Source: Agrobacterium salinitolerans (GTDB lineage Bacteria; Pseudomonadota; Alphaproteobacteria; Rhizobiales; Rhizobiaceae). From it: 41,778 nt of DNA. The stretch lies in the NCBI RefSeq assembly GCF_002008225.1, contig NZ_MRDH01000012.1, positions 1 through 41,778 of the forward strand, given 5' to 3'. Below are positions 1 through 9,007 of this stretch, piece by piece. Positions within the stretch are counted from its first letter, which is position 1. Every line of letters begins with the position of its first letter. The position numbers and the translations under genes are program-made. Under the pieces are notes generated by a model, which was not told the DNA's origin, did not search any database, and saw only the letters and a program-made list of their open reading frames with translations.

Positions 1-28
1 AAAGACCACAACAAAACGTCATCATCCC

Positions 29-64
29 GAAAAAGAAAAAACCCGCCGAAAATATCGACGGGTT
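29..64 (-). terminator. Rho-independent terminator downstream of the cytochrome c gene
   Basis: Read on the minus strand, CCCGTCGA pairs with TCGGCGGG (8 bp, one G-U) around a 5-nt loop. The stem is extended by AA/TT and followed by six T, a C and five T. It lies 59 bases past the cytochrome c stop, so it most likely ends that transcript. Confidence 0.75.
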
Positions 65-77
65 TGTCAGCGGTCTG

Positions 78-102
78 AGCCCGGCAGCGATGCCGGGCTT
101 TT
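78..102 (+). terminator. Rho-independent terminator facing right, for a gene left of the window
   Basis: AGCCCGGC (78-85) and GCCGGGCT (92-99) form a perfect 8-bp stem with a 6-nt loop and a short T run on the plus strand. It faces the minus-strand terminator at 29-64, so an unseen plus-strand gene probably ends just left of the window. Confidence 0.6.
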
Positions 103-122
103 ATCATTGAACATCATGGCGA

Positions 123-698
123 TCAGTTCATCGGTGCGGGCGCTGCATTCGGATCCGGAAGCGGTGCCGGGTTTGCCGACAGCGAGCGCAGATAAGCGAT
201 GAGATCGGCTCTTTCGGTTTCCTTCTTCACGCCTGCAAAGCCCATGGCCGTGCCGGGAACGTGTTTCTTCGGAGCTTCGAGGAAGTAGTTGAGATGATCG
301 TAATCCCAGTGAACGGAACCGCCTTTGGAGAAATCCTTCATCCCTGCGGAATAGCTGAAACCTTCGTGGCTGGCGATCGGCCGGTTAACGATATCGAAGA
401 GATTGGGGCCGACCTTGTTTGCACCACCACTCTCTCCGGTATGACAGCTCGTACATTTCTTGAAGACCGTCTCGCCCTTGGCGGCATCGGCGCTCGCAAG
501 CAATTGCGCGATCGGCGTCGCGGCTGCCGCGGCTTCTCCGCCGGCTGCTTCGCCGCCACCCTCTGCCGCAGCAATGGCGTAACCTTCCTTCTCGGGCGCC
601 GGCGCATGAAAAATGCCCTCAGAGGCAATCGACACCGACATCAGAACGAAAACCGTGCCCAGCAACGCCCCAACGCCCATATTAACATAAGAATTCAT
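123..698 (-). CDS. membrane-anchored c-type cytochrome (CycM/c552-like)
   Basis: 191 aa. An N-terminal hydrophobic segment (about residues 7-27) acts as an uncleaved anchor. It is followed by an Ala/Gly/Glu-rich linker (40-65) and one class I cytochrome c domain. Haem is bound covalently at C82-T-S-C85-H86, and M152 in the GTAM motif is the likely sixth ligand. The family carries electrons in the periplasm from the bc1 complex to terminal oxidases. The last 15 residues are Pro/Ala-rich. It stands alone, divergent from kdsB across 150 bp. The rhizobial homologue is usually called cycM. The family is clear, the exact electron partner is inferred. Confidence 0.88.
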   Translation of the reverse strand: MNSYVNMGVGALLGTVFVLMSVSIASEGIFHAPAPEKEGYAIAAAEGGGEAAGGEAAAAATPIAQLLASADAAKGETVFKKCTSCHTGESGGANKVGPNLFDIVNRPIASHEGFSYSAGMKDFSKGGSVHWDYDHLNYFLEAPKKHVPGTAMGFAGVKKETERADLIAYLRSLSANPAPLPDPNAAPAPMN

Positions 699-848
699 CT
701 ATATGCGCTCCCTCGCATCCGCTCCATATAACCGGGCATCTTGAAATTACTCGAAAGCTATGGCTTTTGCACAGCCTGCGCAACTTGAATAATGGTCCCC
801 ACACCGTGACGTTTTGACACTTTTCGGGCGGGATTTGAAGGGTGTCGG

Positions 849-1604
849 ATGAAGAATCGGGATTTCGAGAAAGCTGTCGTCCTCATACCGGCGCGGATGG
901 CATCCACGCGCCTGCCGGGCAAGCCGCTCGCCGACATTGGCGGCAAGCCAATGATCGTGCAGGTGGCCCTTCGGGCGCGCGAGGCCGGCGCCGAACGAAT
1001 CGTCGTTGCGGTCGATGACGAGCAGGTATTTTCCGCCGTTCAGAATGCCGGTTTTGACGTGATGATGACACGCGACGACCACCAGTCCGGCTCGGACCGC
1101 ATTTTCGAGGCACTGCAAAAGGCCGACCCCTATGGCAAGGCGGAATATGTCATCAATGTCCAGGGCGATCTTCCGACCATCGAGGCGGAGACGATCCGCG
1201 CGTCGCTGCGTCCGCTGGAAAATGCCGCCGTCGATATTGCGACACTGACGGTCGAAATCGCCGACGAGGAAGAAAAAACCAATCCGAACGTCGTGAAAGT
1301 CGTTGGCAGCCCGCTTTCCGACACACGGCTGCGGGCGCTTTATTTTACCCGCACCACCGCCCCTTACGGCGATGGCCCGCTTTATCATCATATCGGGCTT
1401 TACACCTATCGCCGTGCAGCACTTGAGACATTCGTCAGCCTGCCGCCTTCGCCGCTGGAAAAGCGCGAAAGGCTGGAACAGCTGCGCGCGCTGGAAGCGG
1501 GCATGCGCATCGATGCGGAAATCGTCAGTTCCGTGCCGCTCGGTGTCGACACGCCGCACGATCTGGAAAAAGCCCGCAAAATCCTCGCAAGCAGAACTCT
1601 CTAA
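849..1604 (+). CDS. kdsB: 3-deoxy-manno-octulosonate cytidylyltransferase (CMP-KDO synthetase)
   Basis: 251 aa, the usual length. It activates KDO with CTP to give CMP-KDO for the lipid A inner core of LPS, in the cytoplasm. The nucleotide-binding signature of the family is visible near the N terminus ([15 protein letters not shown], residues 13-27), as is the later VNVQGD-type metal site (INVQGD, about 98-103). A GAAGGGTG ribosome site lies just before the ATG. The gene pheA follows after 11 bases, so the two are probably co-transcribed, although the pathways are unrelated. Confidence 0.95.
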   Translation: MKNRDFEKAVVLIPARMASTRLPGKPLADIGGKPMIVQVALRAREAGAERIVVAVDDEQVFSAVQNAGFDVMMTRDDHQSGSDRIFEALQKADPYGKAEYVINVQGDLPTIEAETIRASLRPLENAAVDIATLTVEIADEEEKTNPNVVKVVGSPLSDTRLRALYFTRTTAPYGDGPLYHHIGLYTYRRAALETFVSLPPSPLEKRERLEQLRALEAGMRIDAEIVSSVPLGVDTPHDLEKARKILASRTL

Positions 1605-1615
1605 CGGAAAGTCCC

Positions 1616-2479
1616 ATGACCTTGAGCACAAATCGCATTGCCTTCCAGGGCGAATTCGGTGCGAATTCCGATATGGCCTGCCGTGACATGTTCCCGGATA
1701 TGGAACCCTTGCCTTGCCCGACATTCGAGGACGCCTTCAACGCCATTGAAAACGGCGAAGCCGATCTCGGCATGATCCCGATTGAAAACACGCTGGCCGG
1801 CCGCGTTGCGGATATTCATCACCTGCTGCCGGAATCGCGCCTGCACATCATCGGCGAATATTTCATGCCGATCCGCTTTCAGCTGATGGTGATGCCGGGG
1901 GTGAAAAAGGAAGAGATCCGCACCGTCCACAGCCACATTCACGCGCTGGGCCAATGCCGGAAAATCATCCGCTCGAACGGCTGGAAGCCCGTCATCGCCG
2001 GCGATACGGCGGGCTCCGCGAGACTGGTATCTGAAAAGGGCGACCGCAGCATGGCGGCACTTGCGCCGCGCCTTGCCGCCAGCCTCTACGACCTCGATAT
2101 TCTCGCTGAAAACGTCGAGGATTCGGAAAACAACGTCACGCGTTTCGTTGTGCTTTCCCGTGATGAAAACTGGGCCAAGCGTCAATCGAGCGACGAAATC
2201 GTCGTCACCACCTTCGTTTTCAATGTTCGCAATATTCCGGCCGCGCTCTACAAGGCCATGGGCGGTTTCGCGACGAACGGCATCAACATGACGAAGCTCG
2301 AAAGCTACCAGCTCGGCGGTAAATTCGTGGCGACGCAGTTTTATGCCGATATTGAAGGCCACCCCGACGACGAACCGGTGCGGCATGCGCTGGACGAGCT
2401 GCGCTTTTTCTCGGAAAAAGTCCGCATTCTCGGTGTCTACAAGGGCCATGCGATGCGCGGCAAGCTCCACCAGGGTTGA
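1616..2479 (+). CDS. pheA: prephenate dehydratase
   Basis: 287 aa, a monofunctional enzyme without a chorismate mutase domain. It converts prephenate to phenylpyruvate in phenylalanine synthesis. The catalytic PDT domain covers about 6-182 and includes the T175-R176-F177 motif with the essential Thr. A C-terminal ACT domain (about 197-275) should bind phenylalanine for feedback control. Its usual ESRP motif reads E229-S-Y-Q here, and GALV is replaced by AALY, so effector binding may differ in detail. It lies directly downstream of kdsB and converges on nudC with a 15-base gap. Confidence 0.94.
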   Translation: MTLSTNRIAFQGEFGANSDMACRDMFPDMEPLPCPTFEDAFNAIENGEADLGMIPIENTLAGRVADIHHLLPESRLHIIGEYFMPIRFQLMVMPGVKKEEIRTVHSHIHALGQCRKIIRSNGWKPVIAGDTAGSARLVSEKGDRSMAALAPRLAASLYDLDILAENVEDSENNVTRFVVLSRDENWAKRQSSDEIVVTTFVFNVRNIPAALYKAMGGFATNGINMTKLESYQLGGKFVATQFYADIEGHPDDEPVRHALDELRFFSEKVRILGVYKGHAMRGKLHQG

Positions 2480-2494
2480 GCCTGCCGAACGCGA

Positions 2495-3457
2495 TTATTT
2501 CGTCCATTCCACCCAGTCGCGCATCAGCCGGTGCGCGATGGCGCCGCCGGGAGGCGCGGAAAAGCCCTCACCCGTTGCAGTCTCCAGCATCTTTGCGACG
2601 TCAGCCCGTGTGAACCAGCGGCAATCCTCCAGTTCGATCTCATCGCGGGCAATATCGAAAGACAGCGCCTCTGCATAACAGCCGATCATCAGCGTATGCG
2701 GCATCGGCCAGGGCTGCGACGCGTGATAACGCACGCGACCGACTTCAACACCGGATTCCTCATGTGTTTCGCGGCGGACGGCCTGCTCGATGGTTTCGCC
2801 CGGCTCCACAAAACCGGCAAGGCACGAATACATGCCCGGTGCAAAATGCGCACCGCGGCCAAGCAGGCAGAGATCACGCTCGATATCGATCGTCATCATG
2901 ATGACGACAGGATCGGTGCGGGGGAAAATCGTGTGGTTGCAGGCGGCGCAGATACGCTTGTAGCCACCGATGCGCAGCTCCATGGCACCGCCGCACTTAC
3001 CGCAAAATCGATTGTCGGCGTTCCAGTGGGTGAGGCTGACGGCCTGGGCAACCTCGCTCAGCAATTCCTCATCGAGAAGATGATCGCGATAAAGGGTACG
3101 GGCGTCGGCGAGTTTATAGTGGCTCGCGAGCTCATCCTCGGCCACGGCGACCGGCACCGCAATTCTCGGCTCCCCGGTTTCGCGATATCCGAGCAGCACG
3201 GCATTGTCGAAATCCGGCTGCAACTCGGCGAGTTCATAGGCGGAAAACAGGGGATCGATGACCTGCTCGTCATGTTTCAGAACAAGCCGATTGCCCGAGA
3301 AGGCAAAAATATGGGTGCCGTCGACTTTCAGCGCATCGGCCACGCACTCCTCCGTCCGCTTTTCAGCGAAACGGTCGAGGGCGTTTTTGGAAAAGGCCGT
3401 CAGCAGGCTTGCTTCGGGATGCGGGGCAGTGGATTCAAAAATTTTCATTGACATCAT
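2495..3457 (-). CDS. nudC: NAD(+)/NADH pyrophosphatase, Nudix family
   Basis: 320 aa. The family cleaves NAD(H) to NMN(H) and AMP, and in E. coli it also removes NAD caps from RNA. An N-terminal domain is followed by a four-cysteine zinc ribbon (C152, C155, C170, C173). The Nudix box runs from G215 to V237 with REx2EE at 229-234. The NudC-specific SQPWPMP motif is at 247-253. The first ATG overlaps the stop of the upstream HIT gene by one base (TGATG), so translation is probably coupled. A start at the later Met4 is possible. Confidence 0.92.
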   Translation of the reverse strand: MMSMKIFESTAPHPEASLLTAFSKNALDRFAEKRTEECVADALKVDGTHIFAFSGNRLVLKHDEQVIDPLFSAYELAELQPDFDNAVLLGYRETGEPRIAVPVAVAEDELASHYKLADARTLYRDHLLDEELLSEVAQAVSLTHWNADNRFCGKCGGAMELRIGGYKRICAACNHTIFPRTDPVVIMMTIDIERDLCLLGRGAHFAPGMYSCLAGFVEPGETIEQAVRRETHEESGVEVGRVRYHASQPWPMPHTLMIGCYAEALSFDIARDEIELEDCRWFTRADVAKMLETATGEGFSAPPGGAIAHRLMRDWVEWTK

Positions 3458-3885
3458 CAGAGCGCGCCGGAGATTTTTTTCATCAAAGTTTCCTTTTCGC
3501 CCGCGGCATAGGGCACAGGCGTTCCGTGACCCCAGATGGGACCCGGCCAGCAGGTGTCGCCTTCGTTGCGGGCGATAATATGGACATGCAGCTGCCGGAC
3601 GATATTGCCCAACGCCCCGACATTGATCTTGGTGGCTCCGGTAACTTCTTTCAAGGCGGAGGCGACGAGATTGGTCTCGAATGTCAGCACGGCCTGATCA
3701 AGCGGGGTGAGATCGAACAATTCGCTGACGCCGTCCCGCTGCGGCACCAGCACCAGCCAGGGCCAGCGTTTGTCGTTTTGCAAACGCAGCTCACATAGTC
3801 CCAAACGCGTCACAAGCACGCTGTCGCGCGCCAGTCTCTCGTCCAGCCGGAATGTCTCCAAGGCGTCCTCCATGTTTGTTTTCAT
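3457..3885 (-). CDS. HIT-family protein
   Basis: 142 aa from the chosen ATG at 3885. The open frame extends upstream to 4113, but that extension runs antisense through the SRP RNA gene, so it is not coding. HIT proteins are nucleotidyl hydrolases or transferases. The active-site strand here reads Q98-L-H100-V-H102-I-I, so Gln replaces the first His of the usual H-x-H-x-H triad while two histidines remain. The gene is coupled to nudC by a TGATG overlap, which suggests a shared role in nucleotide or dinucleotide turnover (inference). No strong Shine-Dalgarno is visible before 3885. Met5 (3873) is an alternative start. Confidence 0.82.
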   Translation of the reverse strand: MKTNMEDALETFRLDERLARDSVLVTRLGLCELRLQNDKRWPWLVLVPQRDGVSELFDLTPLDQAVLTFETNLVASALKEVTGATKINVGALGNIVRQLHVHIIARNEGDTCWPGPIWGHGTPVPYAAGEKETLMKKISGAL

Positions 3886-3912
3886 TGTGATAGCAGTTTT
3901 TTGAAGGCTTGG

Positions 3913-3941
3913 CTTGCATTTGCTTTCGATATTGCCGATAT
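3913..3941 (+). promoter_or_regulatory. promoter of the SRP RNA gene
   Basis: CTTGCA (3913-3918) and CGATAT (3936-3941) are separated by 17 bases. Initiation 7-8 bases later falls at 3949, which is the first base of the SRP RNA terminal stem. This agreement supports the assignment, and the element type matches rhizobial sigma-70 promoters. Confidence 0.55.
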
Positions 3942-3948
3942 GTGGCCC

Positions 3949-4046
3949 GGGAGGTTGGTGGTGGACGAGCCACTCGCCAACCGGGTCAGGTCCGGAAGGA
4001 AGCAGCCCTAACGAGCCCGGCACGGGTCGCCGTGCCAGCCTCCCAC
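3949..4046 (+). ncRNA. ffs: signal recognition particle 4.5S RNA
   Basis: The universally conserved SRP domain IV sequence GTCAGGTCCGGAAGGAAGCA lies at 3975-3994. The terminal helix is formed by GGGAGG (3949-3954) and CCTCCC (4039-4044). A T run follows at 4048-4053. The RNA pairs with Ffh to target nascent membrane proteins. It sits just upstream of dnaX, an arrangement common in alphaproteobacteria. The Alu domain is absent, as in other Gram-negative 4.5S RNAs. Confidence 0.96.
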
Positions 4047-4125
4047 CTTTTTTAAAAGACGTGCTCAGCTTTCGCCGGGCCAGTTCAGCGCCCCAAGATA
4101 ACTGGCAAAACAAACTGGCGAGGCG

Positions 4126-6000
4126 ATGAGCGACACCGTACCCCCCACATCAAGCGAATCCCAGGTCGGGACCGGCTACCGGGTACTGGCGCGCAAATAT
4201 CGCCCCAAAGATTTTTCCGATCTGATGGTCGGCCAGGAACCGATGGTCCGCACGCTGACCAATGCGTTCGAGACCGGGCGCATCGCGCAGGCCTATATGC
4301 TGACCGGCGTTCGCGGCGTGGGCAAGACGACCACGGCCCGCATTCTCGCCCGCGCGCTGAATTACAAGACCGACACCATCGACAAGCCGACCATCGACCT
4401 TCGCATTCCCGGCGAACATTGTCAGGCGATCATGGAAGGCCGGCATGTCGACGTGATCGAGATGGACGCCGCCTCCCATACCGGCATCGACGATATTCGC
4501 GAGATCATCGAACAGGTTCGCTATCGCCCGGTTTCGGCGCGCTACAAGGTCTATATCATCGACGAAGTGCACATGCTGTCGACGCAGGCTTTCAACGGTC
4601 TTCTGAAGACCTTGGAAGAGCCGCCGGAACATGTGAAATTCATCTTTGCGACCACCGAAATCCGCAAGGTGCCGATCACCGTTCTATCGCGCTGCCAGCG
4701 CTTCGATCTGCGTCGCATCAGCGCCGCCGATCTCGTCGGACTGTTCACCGCCATCGCGGGCAAGGAGGGTTTCGAAGCCGATCCGCAGGCGCTGTCGATG
4801 ATCGCCCGCGCCGCCGAAGGTTCCGCGCGTGACGGCCTTTCCCTGCTCGATCAGGCGATTGCCCACGGCGGCGGCCGTGTGGAGGCCGAAGCGGTGCGCG
4901 GCATGCTCGGCCTTGCCGACCGGGCGCGCATTGTCGATCTCTTCCAGCATGTCGTCAAAGGCGATGTTGCGGCAGCCCTTTCGGAATTCAACGGACAATA
5001 TGAGGCGGGCGCGAACCCCGTCGTCGTATTGAACGATCTTGCCGATTTCACCCATCTCGTTACCCGCATGAAATATGTGCCTGACGCGGCGGAAGACCCG
5101 TCGCTTTCCGAGATCGAGCGCGTGCGTGGCGCGGAGCTTGCCGAAACCATCGCGGTGACGGCGCTGTCGCGCATCTGGCAGATGCTGCTGAAGGGCATTC
5201 CTGAAACGGAAAACGCCTCACGCCCGGCGGGTGCCGCTGAAATGGTGCTGATTCGGCTTTCGCATGCCGCCAACCTGCCGGCACCGGAAGATGCGGCGCG
5301 GCGCCTGCTTGAGCTTTCCAGCGGTGACGGCGGTTACGCCAATGGCGCACCTTCCGGCGGTGGCAATGGCGGCGGCGCGCGTGCCTATTCGTCGGCGCAG
5401 ACCGTGGCAGCGGCAAGACCTGCAGACTTTGCCGCCCCGAGGCAGGCGGGCCCGCAGCCCTCCACCATGCTACGCGCTGTTCCAGATAGCCGGCCGCAGG
5501 AGATGCAGGTCGCGACCCCAAAAACCGAAGAGCGGCCGGAGCCGAAGGTTCCCGTCAATTCGGTGCAGGATATTGCCGATCTCTGCCAGAAAAACCGCGA
5601 TCCCGTTATGCGGGCGAAGGTACGCAACTTCGTGCGGCTGGTGCGGCTGGAGCCCGGCCGGCTCGATATGCGCCTCGGCGAAGGTGCGCCCGGCTCCCTG
5701 CCCGGCGAACTGGGCGTCAAGCTGAAGGAATGGACCGGCATCCACTGGATCGTCAGCCTCAGCAAGGAGCAAGGTGAGCCGACCTTGGTCGAGGCGGAGG
5801 GCAATGCCCGCGATGCGCGCCTGGTCGATGCGCGTCAGGATCCTGACGTTGCCGCCATTCTGGCGCAGTTTCCCGGCGCAAAAATCACCGACGTACGCAT
5901 CCGCGTCGCCGCACAGGATGAGGCCGAAGAGATCGCCCCGCCATCGGTTGCCGAATCGAGCGAAGGAGACATCCTTCCCGGCGACGACATCGAGTTTTAA
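4126..6000 (+). CDS. dnaX: DNA polymerase III subunits gamma/tau
   Basis: 624 aa. This is the clamp-loader ATPase that opens the beta clamp and, through the tau C-terminus, joins the polymerase cores to the helicase. The AAA+ module shows Walker A (GVRGVGKTT, 61-69), Walker B (IIDEVH, 144-149) and the SRC arginine-finger motif (188-190). Domain III follows, then a Gly/Ala/Pro-rich linker (about 398-470) and a C-terminal tau-like domain. The four zinc cysteines normally present between the Walker motifs are absent, with only C99 left in that region. Its neighbours ffs, ybaB and recR form a conserved cluster. Confidence 0.95.
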   Translation: MSDTVPPTSSESQVGTGYRVLARKYRPKDFSDLMVGQEPMVRTLTNAFETGRIAQAYMLTGVRGVGKTTTARILARALNYKTDTIDKPTIDLRIPGEHCQAIMEGRHVDVIEMDAASHTGIDDIREIIEQVRYRPVSARYKVYIIDEVHMLSTQAFNGLLKTLEEPPEHVKFIFATTEIRKVPITVLSRCQRFDLRRISAADLVGLFTAIAGKEGFEADPQALSMIARAAEGSARDGLSLLDQAIAHGGGRVEAEAVRGMLGLADRARIVDLFQHVVKGDVAAALSEFNGQYEAGANPVVVLNDLADFTHLVTRMKYVPDAAEDPSLSEIERVRGAELAETIAVTALSRIWQMLLKGIPETENASRPAGAAEMVLIRLSHAANLPAPEDAARRLLELSSGDGGYANGAPSGGGNGGGARAYSSAQTVAAARPADFAAPRQAGPQPSTMLRAVPDSRPQEMQVATPKTEERPEPKVPVNSVQDIADLCQKNRDPVMRAKVRNFVRLVRLEPGRLDMRLGEGAPGSLPGELGVKLKEWTGIHWIVSLSKEQGEPTLVEAEGNARDARLVDARQDPDVAAILAQFPGAKITDVRIRVAAQDEAEEIAPPSVAESSEGDILPGDDIEF

Positions 6001-6024
6001 ACAAGAAGAACAGGAGATTGGCAC

Positions 6025-6348
6025 ATGCGCGACATCATGGGTATGATGGGCAAGGTCAAGGAAATGCAGTCCAAGATGGAGAAGGTGCAGCAGGAAATTG
6101 CCGCCCTCGAAATCGAAGGCCGGGCCGGTGGCGGTCTGGTGACCGTCATTTTGAACGGCAAGGGCGAAATGCGCGGCCTGAAAATCGATCCTTCGCTCTT
6201 CAAGGAAGAAGAGGTCGAAATCCTTGAGGATCTGATCGTTGCCGCCCATAAGGACGCCAAGGAAAAGGGCGAAGCGCAGGCCCAGGAAAAGATGGCTGAC
6301 CTGACCGCAGGTCTGCCGCTACCGCCTGGCATGAAGCTGCCTTTTTAA
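6025..6348 (+). CDS. YbaB/EbfC-family nucleoid-associated protein
   Basis: 107 aa, typical size. The N terminus ([20 protein letters not shown]) is a Met-rich amphipathic helix characteristic of the family, followed by the central beta region with GAGG-like residues (RAGGGLVTV, 38-46). The family forms tweezer-shaped dimers that bind DNA. The protein lies 24 bases after dnaX with an AGGAGA ribosome site, in the conserved dnaX-ybaB-recR order, although recR is separated here by an inserted minus-strand gene. Confidence 0.93.
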   Translation: MRDIMGMMGKVKEMQSKMEKVQQEIAALEIEGRAGGGLVTVILNGKGEMRGLKIDPSLFKEEEVEILEDLIVAAHKDAKEKGEAQAQEKMADLTAGLPLPPGMKLPF

Positions 6349-6363
6349 GATATTCCAACTGAA

Positions 6364-6392
6364 GAGGATGGCGTTGAGCCTTCGCCATCCTC
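6364..6392. terminator. convergent-gene hairpin between ybaB and the MOSC gene
   Basis: GAGGATGGCG (6364-6373) and CGCCATCCTC (6383-6392) form a perfect 10-bp stem with a 9-nt loop in the gap between two converging genes. Neither strand has a strong T run, so it may be a transcript-end stabiliser rather than a full intrinsic terminator. Confidence 0.4.
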
Positions 6393-6403
6393 GCGACGCG
6401 ACC

Positions 6404-7018
6404 TTAAGATTCCAGCATCGCACGAAACCGGCTTGCGAGCGGTGTTTCAAGATAGGCCGCGCGTTCGGCTTCGTTGAGTTGCATGGGACGGAAGCGCTGC
6501 AGGATAGTCGGTATCGGCAGTTTCGTTCCCGAATAGGGTTCGAACATCACCTCCTCACCGGCCGCAAGCATTCCACCTTTCAGCACCCGGCAATAAAAAC
6601 CCGGCTGGCCCGCCTCTCGGAAACGCGGGGCAAAATCGGGATCGCCGATGCGGGCCGACAGCGTGGCGCAGGGGATGCGGGCAGCGGTCACCTCCAGCAC
6701 GATGTCGTTGGCCGTAAACCTGTCGCCCACATGCAATCTCGCGCTGTCGACACCATCAAGCACGAGGTTCTCGCCGAAAAATCCGGGTTCAACCGTAAAA
6801 CCCAGGGTGCTCGACCAAAACTCGAGATCGACGGAGCCCATGACGTAAATCGCCTGATCCGGCCCGCCATGGTGTTTGCGATTGCACACGGCGTCGCTGA
6901 CAATGCCTTCCGCGTCGACCATGACCGGGCCATTCACGGCATGTTTAAAGATGCCCGTCTTCGTCGTCTTTCCCGGCAGGCTTTTTGCCTCGCCCCGACA
7001 CACCGCCCTGATTTTCAT
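6404..7018 (-). CDS. MOSC-domain protein, YiiM-like
   Basis: 204 aa from the ATG at 7018, chosen because GAAGGG lies 7 bases upstream and the family starts with this MKIRAV-type strand. The ATG at 7039 is also possible and adds seven residues. The frame stays open to 7225 but that part lies opposite recR. MOSC proteins are sulphur-carrier or molybdenum-cofactor-linked enzymes. YiiM relatives help reduce N-hydroxylated base analogues such as 6-hydroxylaminopurine. Visible features are the HHGGPDQA motif, which matches the YiiM signature, and a conserved Cys in the PCATL region. The substrate is unknown. Confidence 0.82.
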   Translation of the reverse strand: MKIRAVCRGEAKSLPGKTTKTGIFKHAVNGPVMVDAEGIVSDAVCNRKHHGGPDQAIYVMGSVDLEFWSSTLGFTVEPGFFGENLVLDGVDSARLHVGDRFTANDIVLEVTAARIPCATLSARIGDPDFAPRFREAGQPGFYCRVLKGGMLAAGEEVMFEPYSGTKLPIPTILQRFRPMQLNEAERAAYLETPLASRFRAMLES

Positions 7019-7076
7019 CGACTGCCCTTCAAGCTTCATGATTCCCGTTCCCCGATTTATGCAGTAGAAAGCGCTC

Positions 7077-7682
7077 ATGGCAAAACGAGTCACCGGTCCC
7101 GAAATTGAAAAACTGATCCAGCTTCTGGCAAAAGTGCCGGGGCTTGGGCCCCGCTCGGCACGGCGGGCGGCGTTGCATCTCATCAAAAAGAAGGAACAGC
7201 TCCTCGGGCCGCTCGGCCATGCCATGGGCGAAGCCTATGACAAGGTGAAGATCTGCTCCTGCTGCGGCAATGTCGATACCATCGATCCCTGCACCGTCTG
7301 CGCCGACGACCGGCGCGACCAGTCCGTCATCATCGTGGTGGAAGACGTGTCTGACCTCTGGGCGCTGGAGCGGGCGGGCGCGATGAACACCGCCTACCAC
7401 GTTCTGGGCGGCACGCTGTCGCCGCTCGACGGTGTTGGGCCCGAGGACCTGAATATCAAGGGCCTGATCGACCGTGTGAGCGCCGGCGGCATTCGCGAGC
7501 TCATCATCGCCGTTAATGCGACGGTGGAGGGGCAGGCAACCGCTCACTACATCACCGACCGCCTCTCCGACCTCGGCATCAAGATCACGAGGCTCGCACA
7601 TGGCGTGCCTGTGGGCGGCGAGCTTGACTATCTCGACGAGGGCACATTGACCGCGGCGCTTCGGGCGCGAACGACGATCTGA
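7077..7682 (+). CDS. recR: recombination mediator RecR
   Basis: 201 aa. RecR works with RecF and RecO to load RecA on SSB-coated gaps. A helix-hairpin-helix near the N terminus ([11 protein letters not shown], 20-30) precedes a four-cysteine zinc finger (C60, C63, C72, C75). The Toprim domain follows (about 82-175, [10 protein letters not shown]), and the end is the conserved [12 protein letters not shown]alker-B-like region. It is divergent from the MOSC gene. RecF is encoded about 21 kb away in the same window. Confidence 0.95.
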   Translation: MAKRVTGPEIEKLIQLLAKVPGLGPRSARRAALHLIKKKEQLLGPLGHAMGEAYDKVKICSCCGNVDTIDPCTVCADDRRDQSVIIVVEDVSDLWALERAGAMNTAYHVLGGTLSPLDGVGPEDLNIKGLIDRVSAGGIRELIIAVNATVEGQATAHYITDRLSDLGIKITRLAHGVPVGGELDYLDEGTLTAALRARTTI

Positions 7683-7719
7683 GGCCTACCTCCCTCCCGT
7701 CATTCAAAGAGGAGACCGA

Positions 7720-8985
7720 ATGCGAAACCATTTTGCCCCGAAGGTACTGGCTGCACTTCTTTCCGTTTTTTCAGCAACGACGGCCTTGGCGCAGTCGGCG
7801 CCGACAGGAGCAGCGGCAGCCCGATATGACGCCGAATTTAATGCCTGGCTGAAAAAGGAAATCTGGCCGGAAGCCCGCAAGGCCGGCATTTCGCAAAAGA
7901 CGCTGGAGGCCACGCTTAGCGGTCTTTCCATCAGCTGGAGCCTGCCCGATCTTGTCATTCCCGGCCAGAAACCGCCAAAGGAACAGAGCCAAAGCCAGGC
8001 GGAGTTCTCCTCGCCGGGCGCCTATTTCTCCGAAAAGCGGCTGCAGGGACTTGCCGGTACTGGCCGTTCGCTTGCGGCAACGCATGCGGCGACGCTGCGC
8101 AGGATAGAGGCGAAATATGGTGTGCCTGGCGAGATCGTCGTTGCGATCTGGGGCCGCGAATCCGGTTTTGGCCGGGCGAAACTGCCGCACTCGGTGGTCG
8201 ATGTGCTGGCCACGAAAGCCTATATGTCGACCCGCAAGGAGATGTTCCGCGCCGAGCTGATCGACGCGCTGAAGATCGTCGAAAGCGGCGATATCGCGGC
8301 ATCACGCATGATGGGTTCCTGGGCCGGCGCGCTTGGCCAGCCGCAGTTCATGCCATCAAGCTATCTGAAATATGCCGTGGATTTCGATGGTGATGGCCAC
8401 CGCGATATCTGGAATTCCGTGCCGGATGCACTGGCATCCATAGCGAACTATCTTTCCCAGCGTGGCTGGCAGCGCAATCGCGACTGGGGTTTCGAAGTCT
8501 CCATCCCCGCCAATGTCTCCTGCGCACAGGAAGGCCCTGACCTTGCCCGGCCGGTGGCCGACTGGGCGAAGATGGGCATTACCCGTATTTCCAGAAAAGC
8601 CTTTCCTGCCAATGACCTGACCGCCGATGGCATGATGCTGGTGCCGGCCGGGCGGCATGGGCCGGAATTTGTGGTGACGCCGAATTTCTACGTCATCAAG
8701 GAATATAATAATTCCGATCTCTACGCGCTCTTCATCGGCAATCTCGCCGACCGCATCGCCCATGGGGCAGGACCGTTCAAGGGGGAATGGGGCAATGTCG
8801 GGTCGATGCTGCGCTCCGACGTGTTGGCCATGCAGAAGGCGCTGGTCGCCAAGGGTTACGATGTCGGCAAGGCGGACGGGCTGGCGGGTTTCAAGACGCG
8901 CCGCTCACTCGGCGACTGGCAGTCGAAAAACGGCCTCACACCGACATGTTTTCCCGATGCGACGCTGAAGGCGAAGCTGAAATAA
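7720..8985 (+). CDS. lytic murein transglycosylase, MltB family, with peptidoglycan-binding domain
   Basis: 421 aa. A Sec signal peptide covers residues 1-25 with cleavage after ALA. The SLT_2/MltB catalytic domain covers about 33-330, with E147 in the WGRESGFG motif as the general acid. The family hallmark GALGQPQFMPSSYLKYAVDF is present at 203-222. A C-terminal PG_binding_1 domain (about 364-420) should anchor it to the wall. The enzyme cleaves MurNAc-GlcNAc bonds to leave 1,6-anhydro ends, in the periplasm. No lipobox is seen, so it is soluble, unlike E. coli MltB. It converges with the MFS gene across 22 bases. Confidence 0.92.
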   Translation: MRNHFAPKVLAALLSVFSATTALAQSAPTGAAAARYDAEFNAWLKKEIWPEARKAGISQKTLEATLSGLSISWSLPDLVIPGQKPPKEQSQSQAEFSSPGAYFSEKRLQGLAGTGRSLAATHAATLRRIEAKYGVPGEIVVAIWGRESGFGRAKLPHSVVDVLATKAYMSTRKEMFRAELIDALKIVESGDIAASRMMGSWAGALGQPQFMPSSYLKYAVDFDGDGHRDIWNSVPDALASIANYLSQRGWQRNRDWGFEVSIPANVSCAQEGPDLARPVADWAKMGITRISRKAFPANDLTADGMMLVPAGRHGPEFVVTPNFYVIKEYNNSDLYALFIGNLADRIAHGAGPFKGEWGNVGSMLRSDVLAMQKALVAKGYDVGKADGLAGFKTRRSLGDWQSKNGLTPTCFPDATLKAKLK

Positions 8986-9007
8986 TCCGCCGCCGGCCCA
9001 TCGTCTC

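Noticed and set aside
3886..4113. N-terminal extension of the HIT protein
   Set aside because: This part of the frame runs antisense through the SRP RNA gene and its terminator, so the start at 3885 is preferred.
5517..5523. CCCAAAA in frame as a possible -1 slippery site in dnaX
   Set aside because: The -1 frame stays open until 5777 and no clear stimulatory stem-loop or early stop is present, unlike the E. coli gamma-producing site. Low support.
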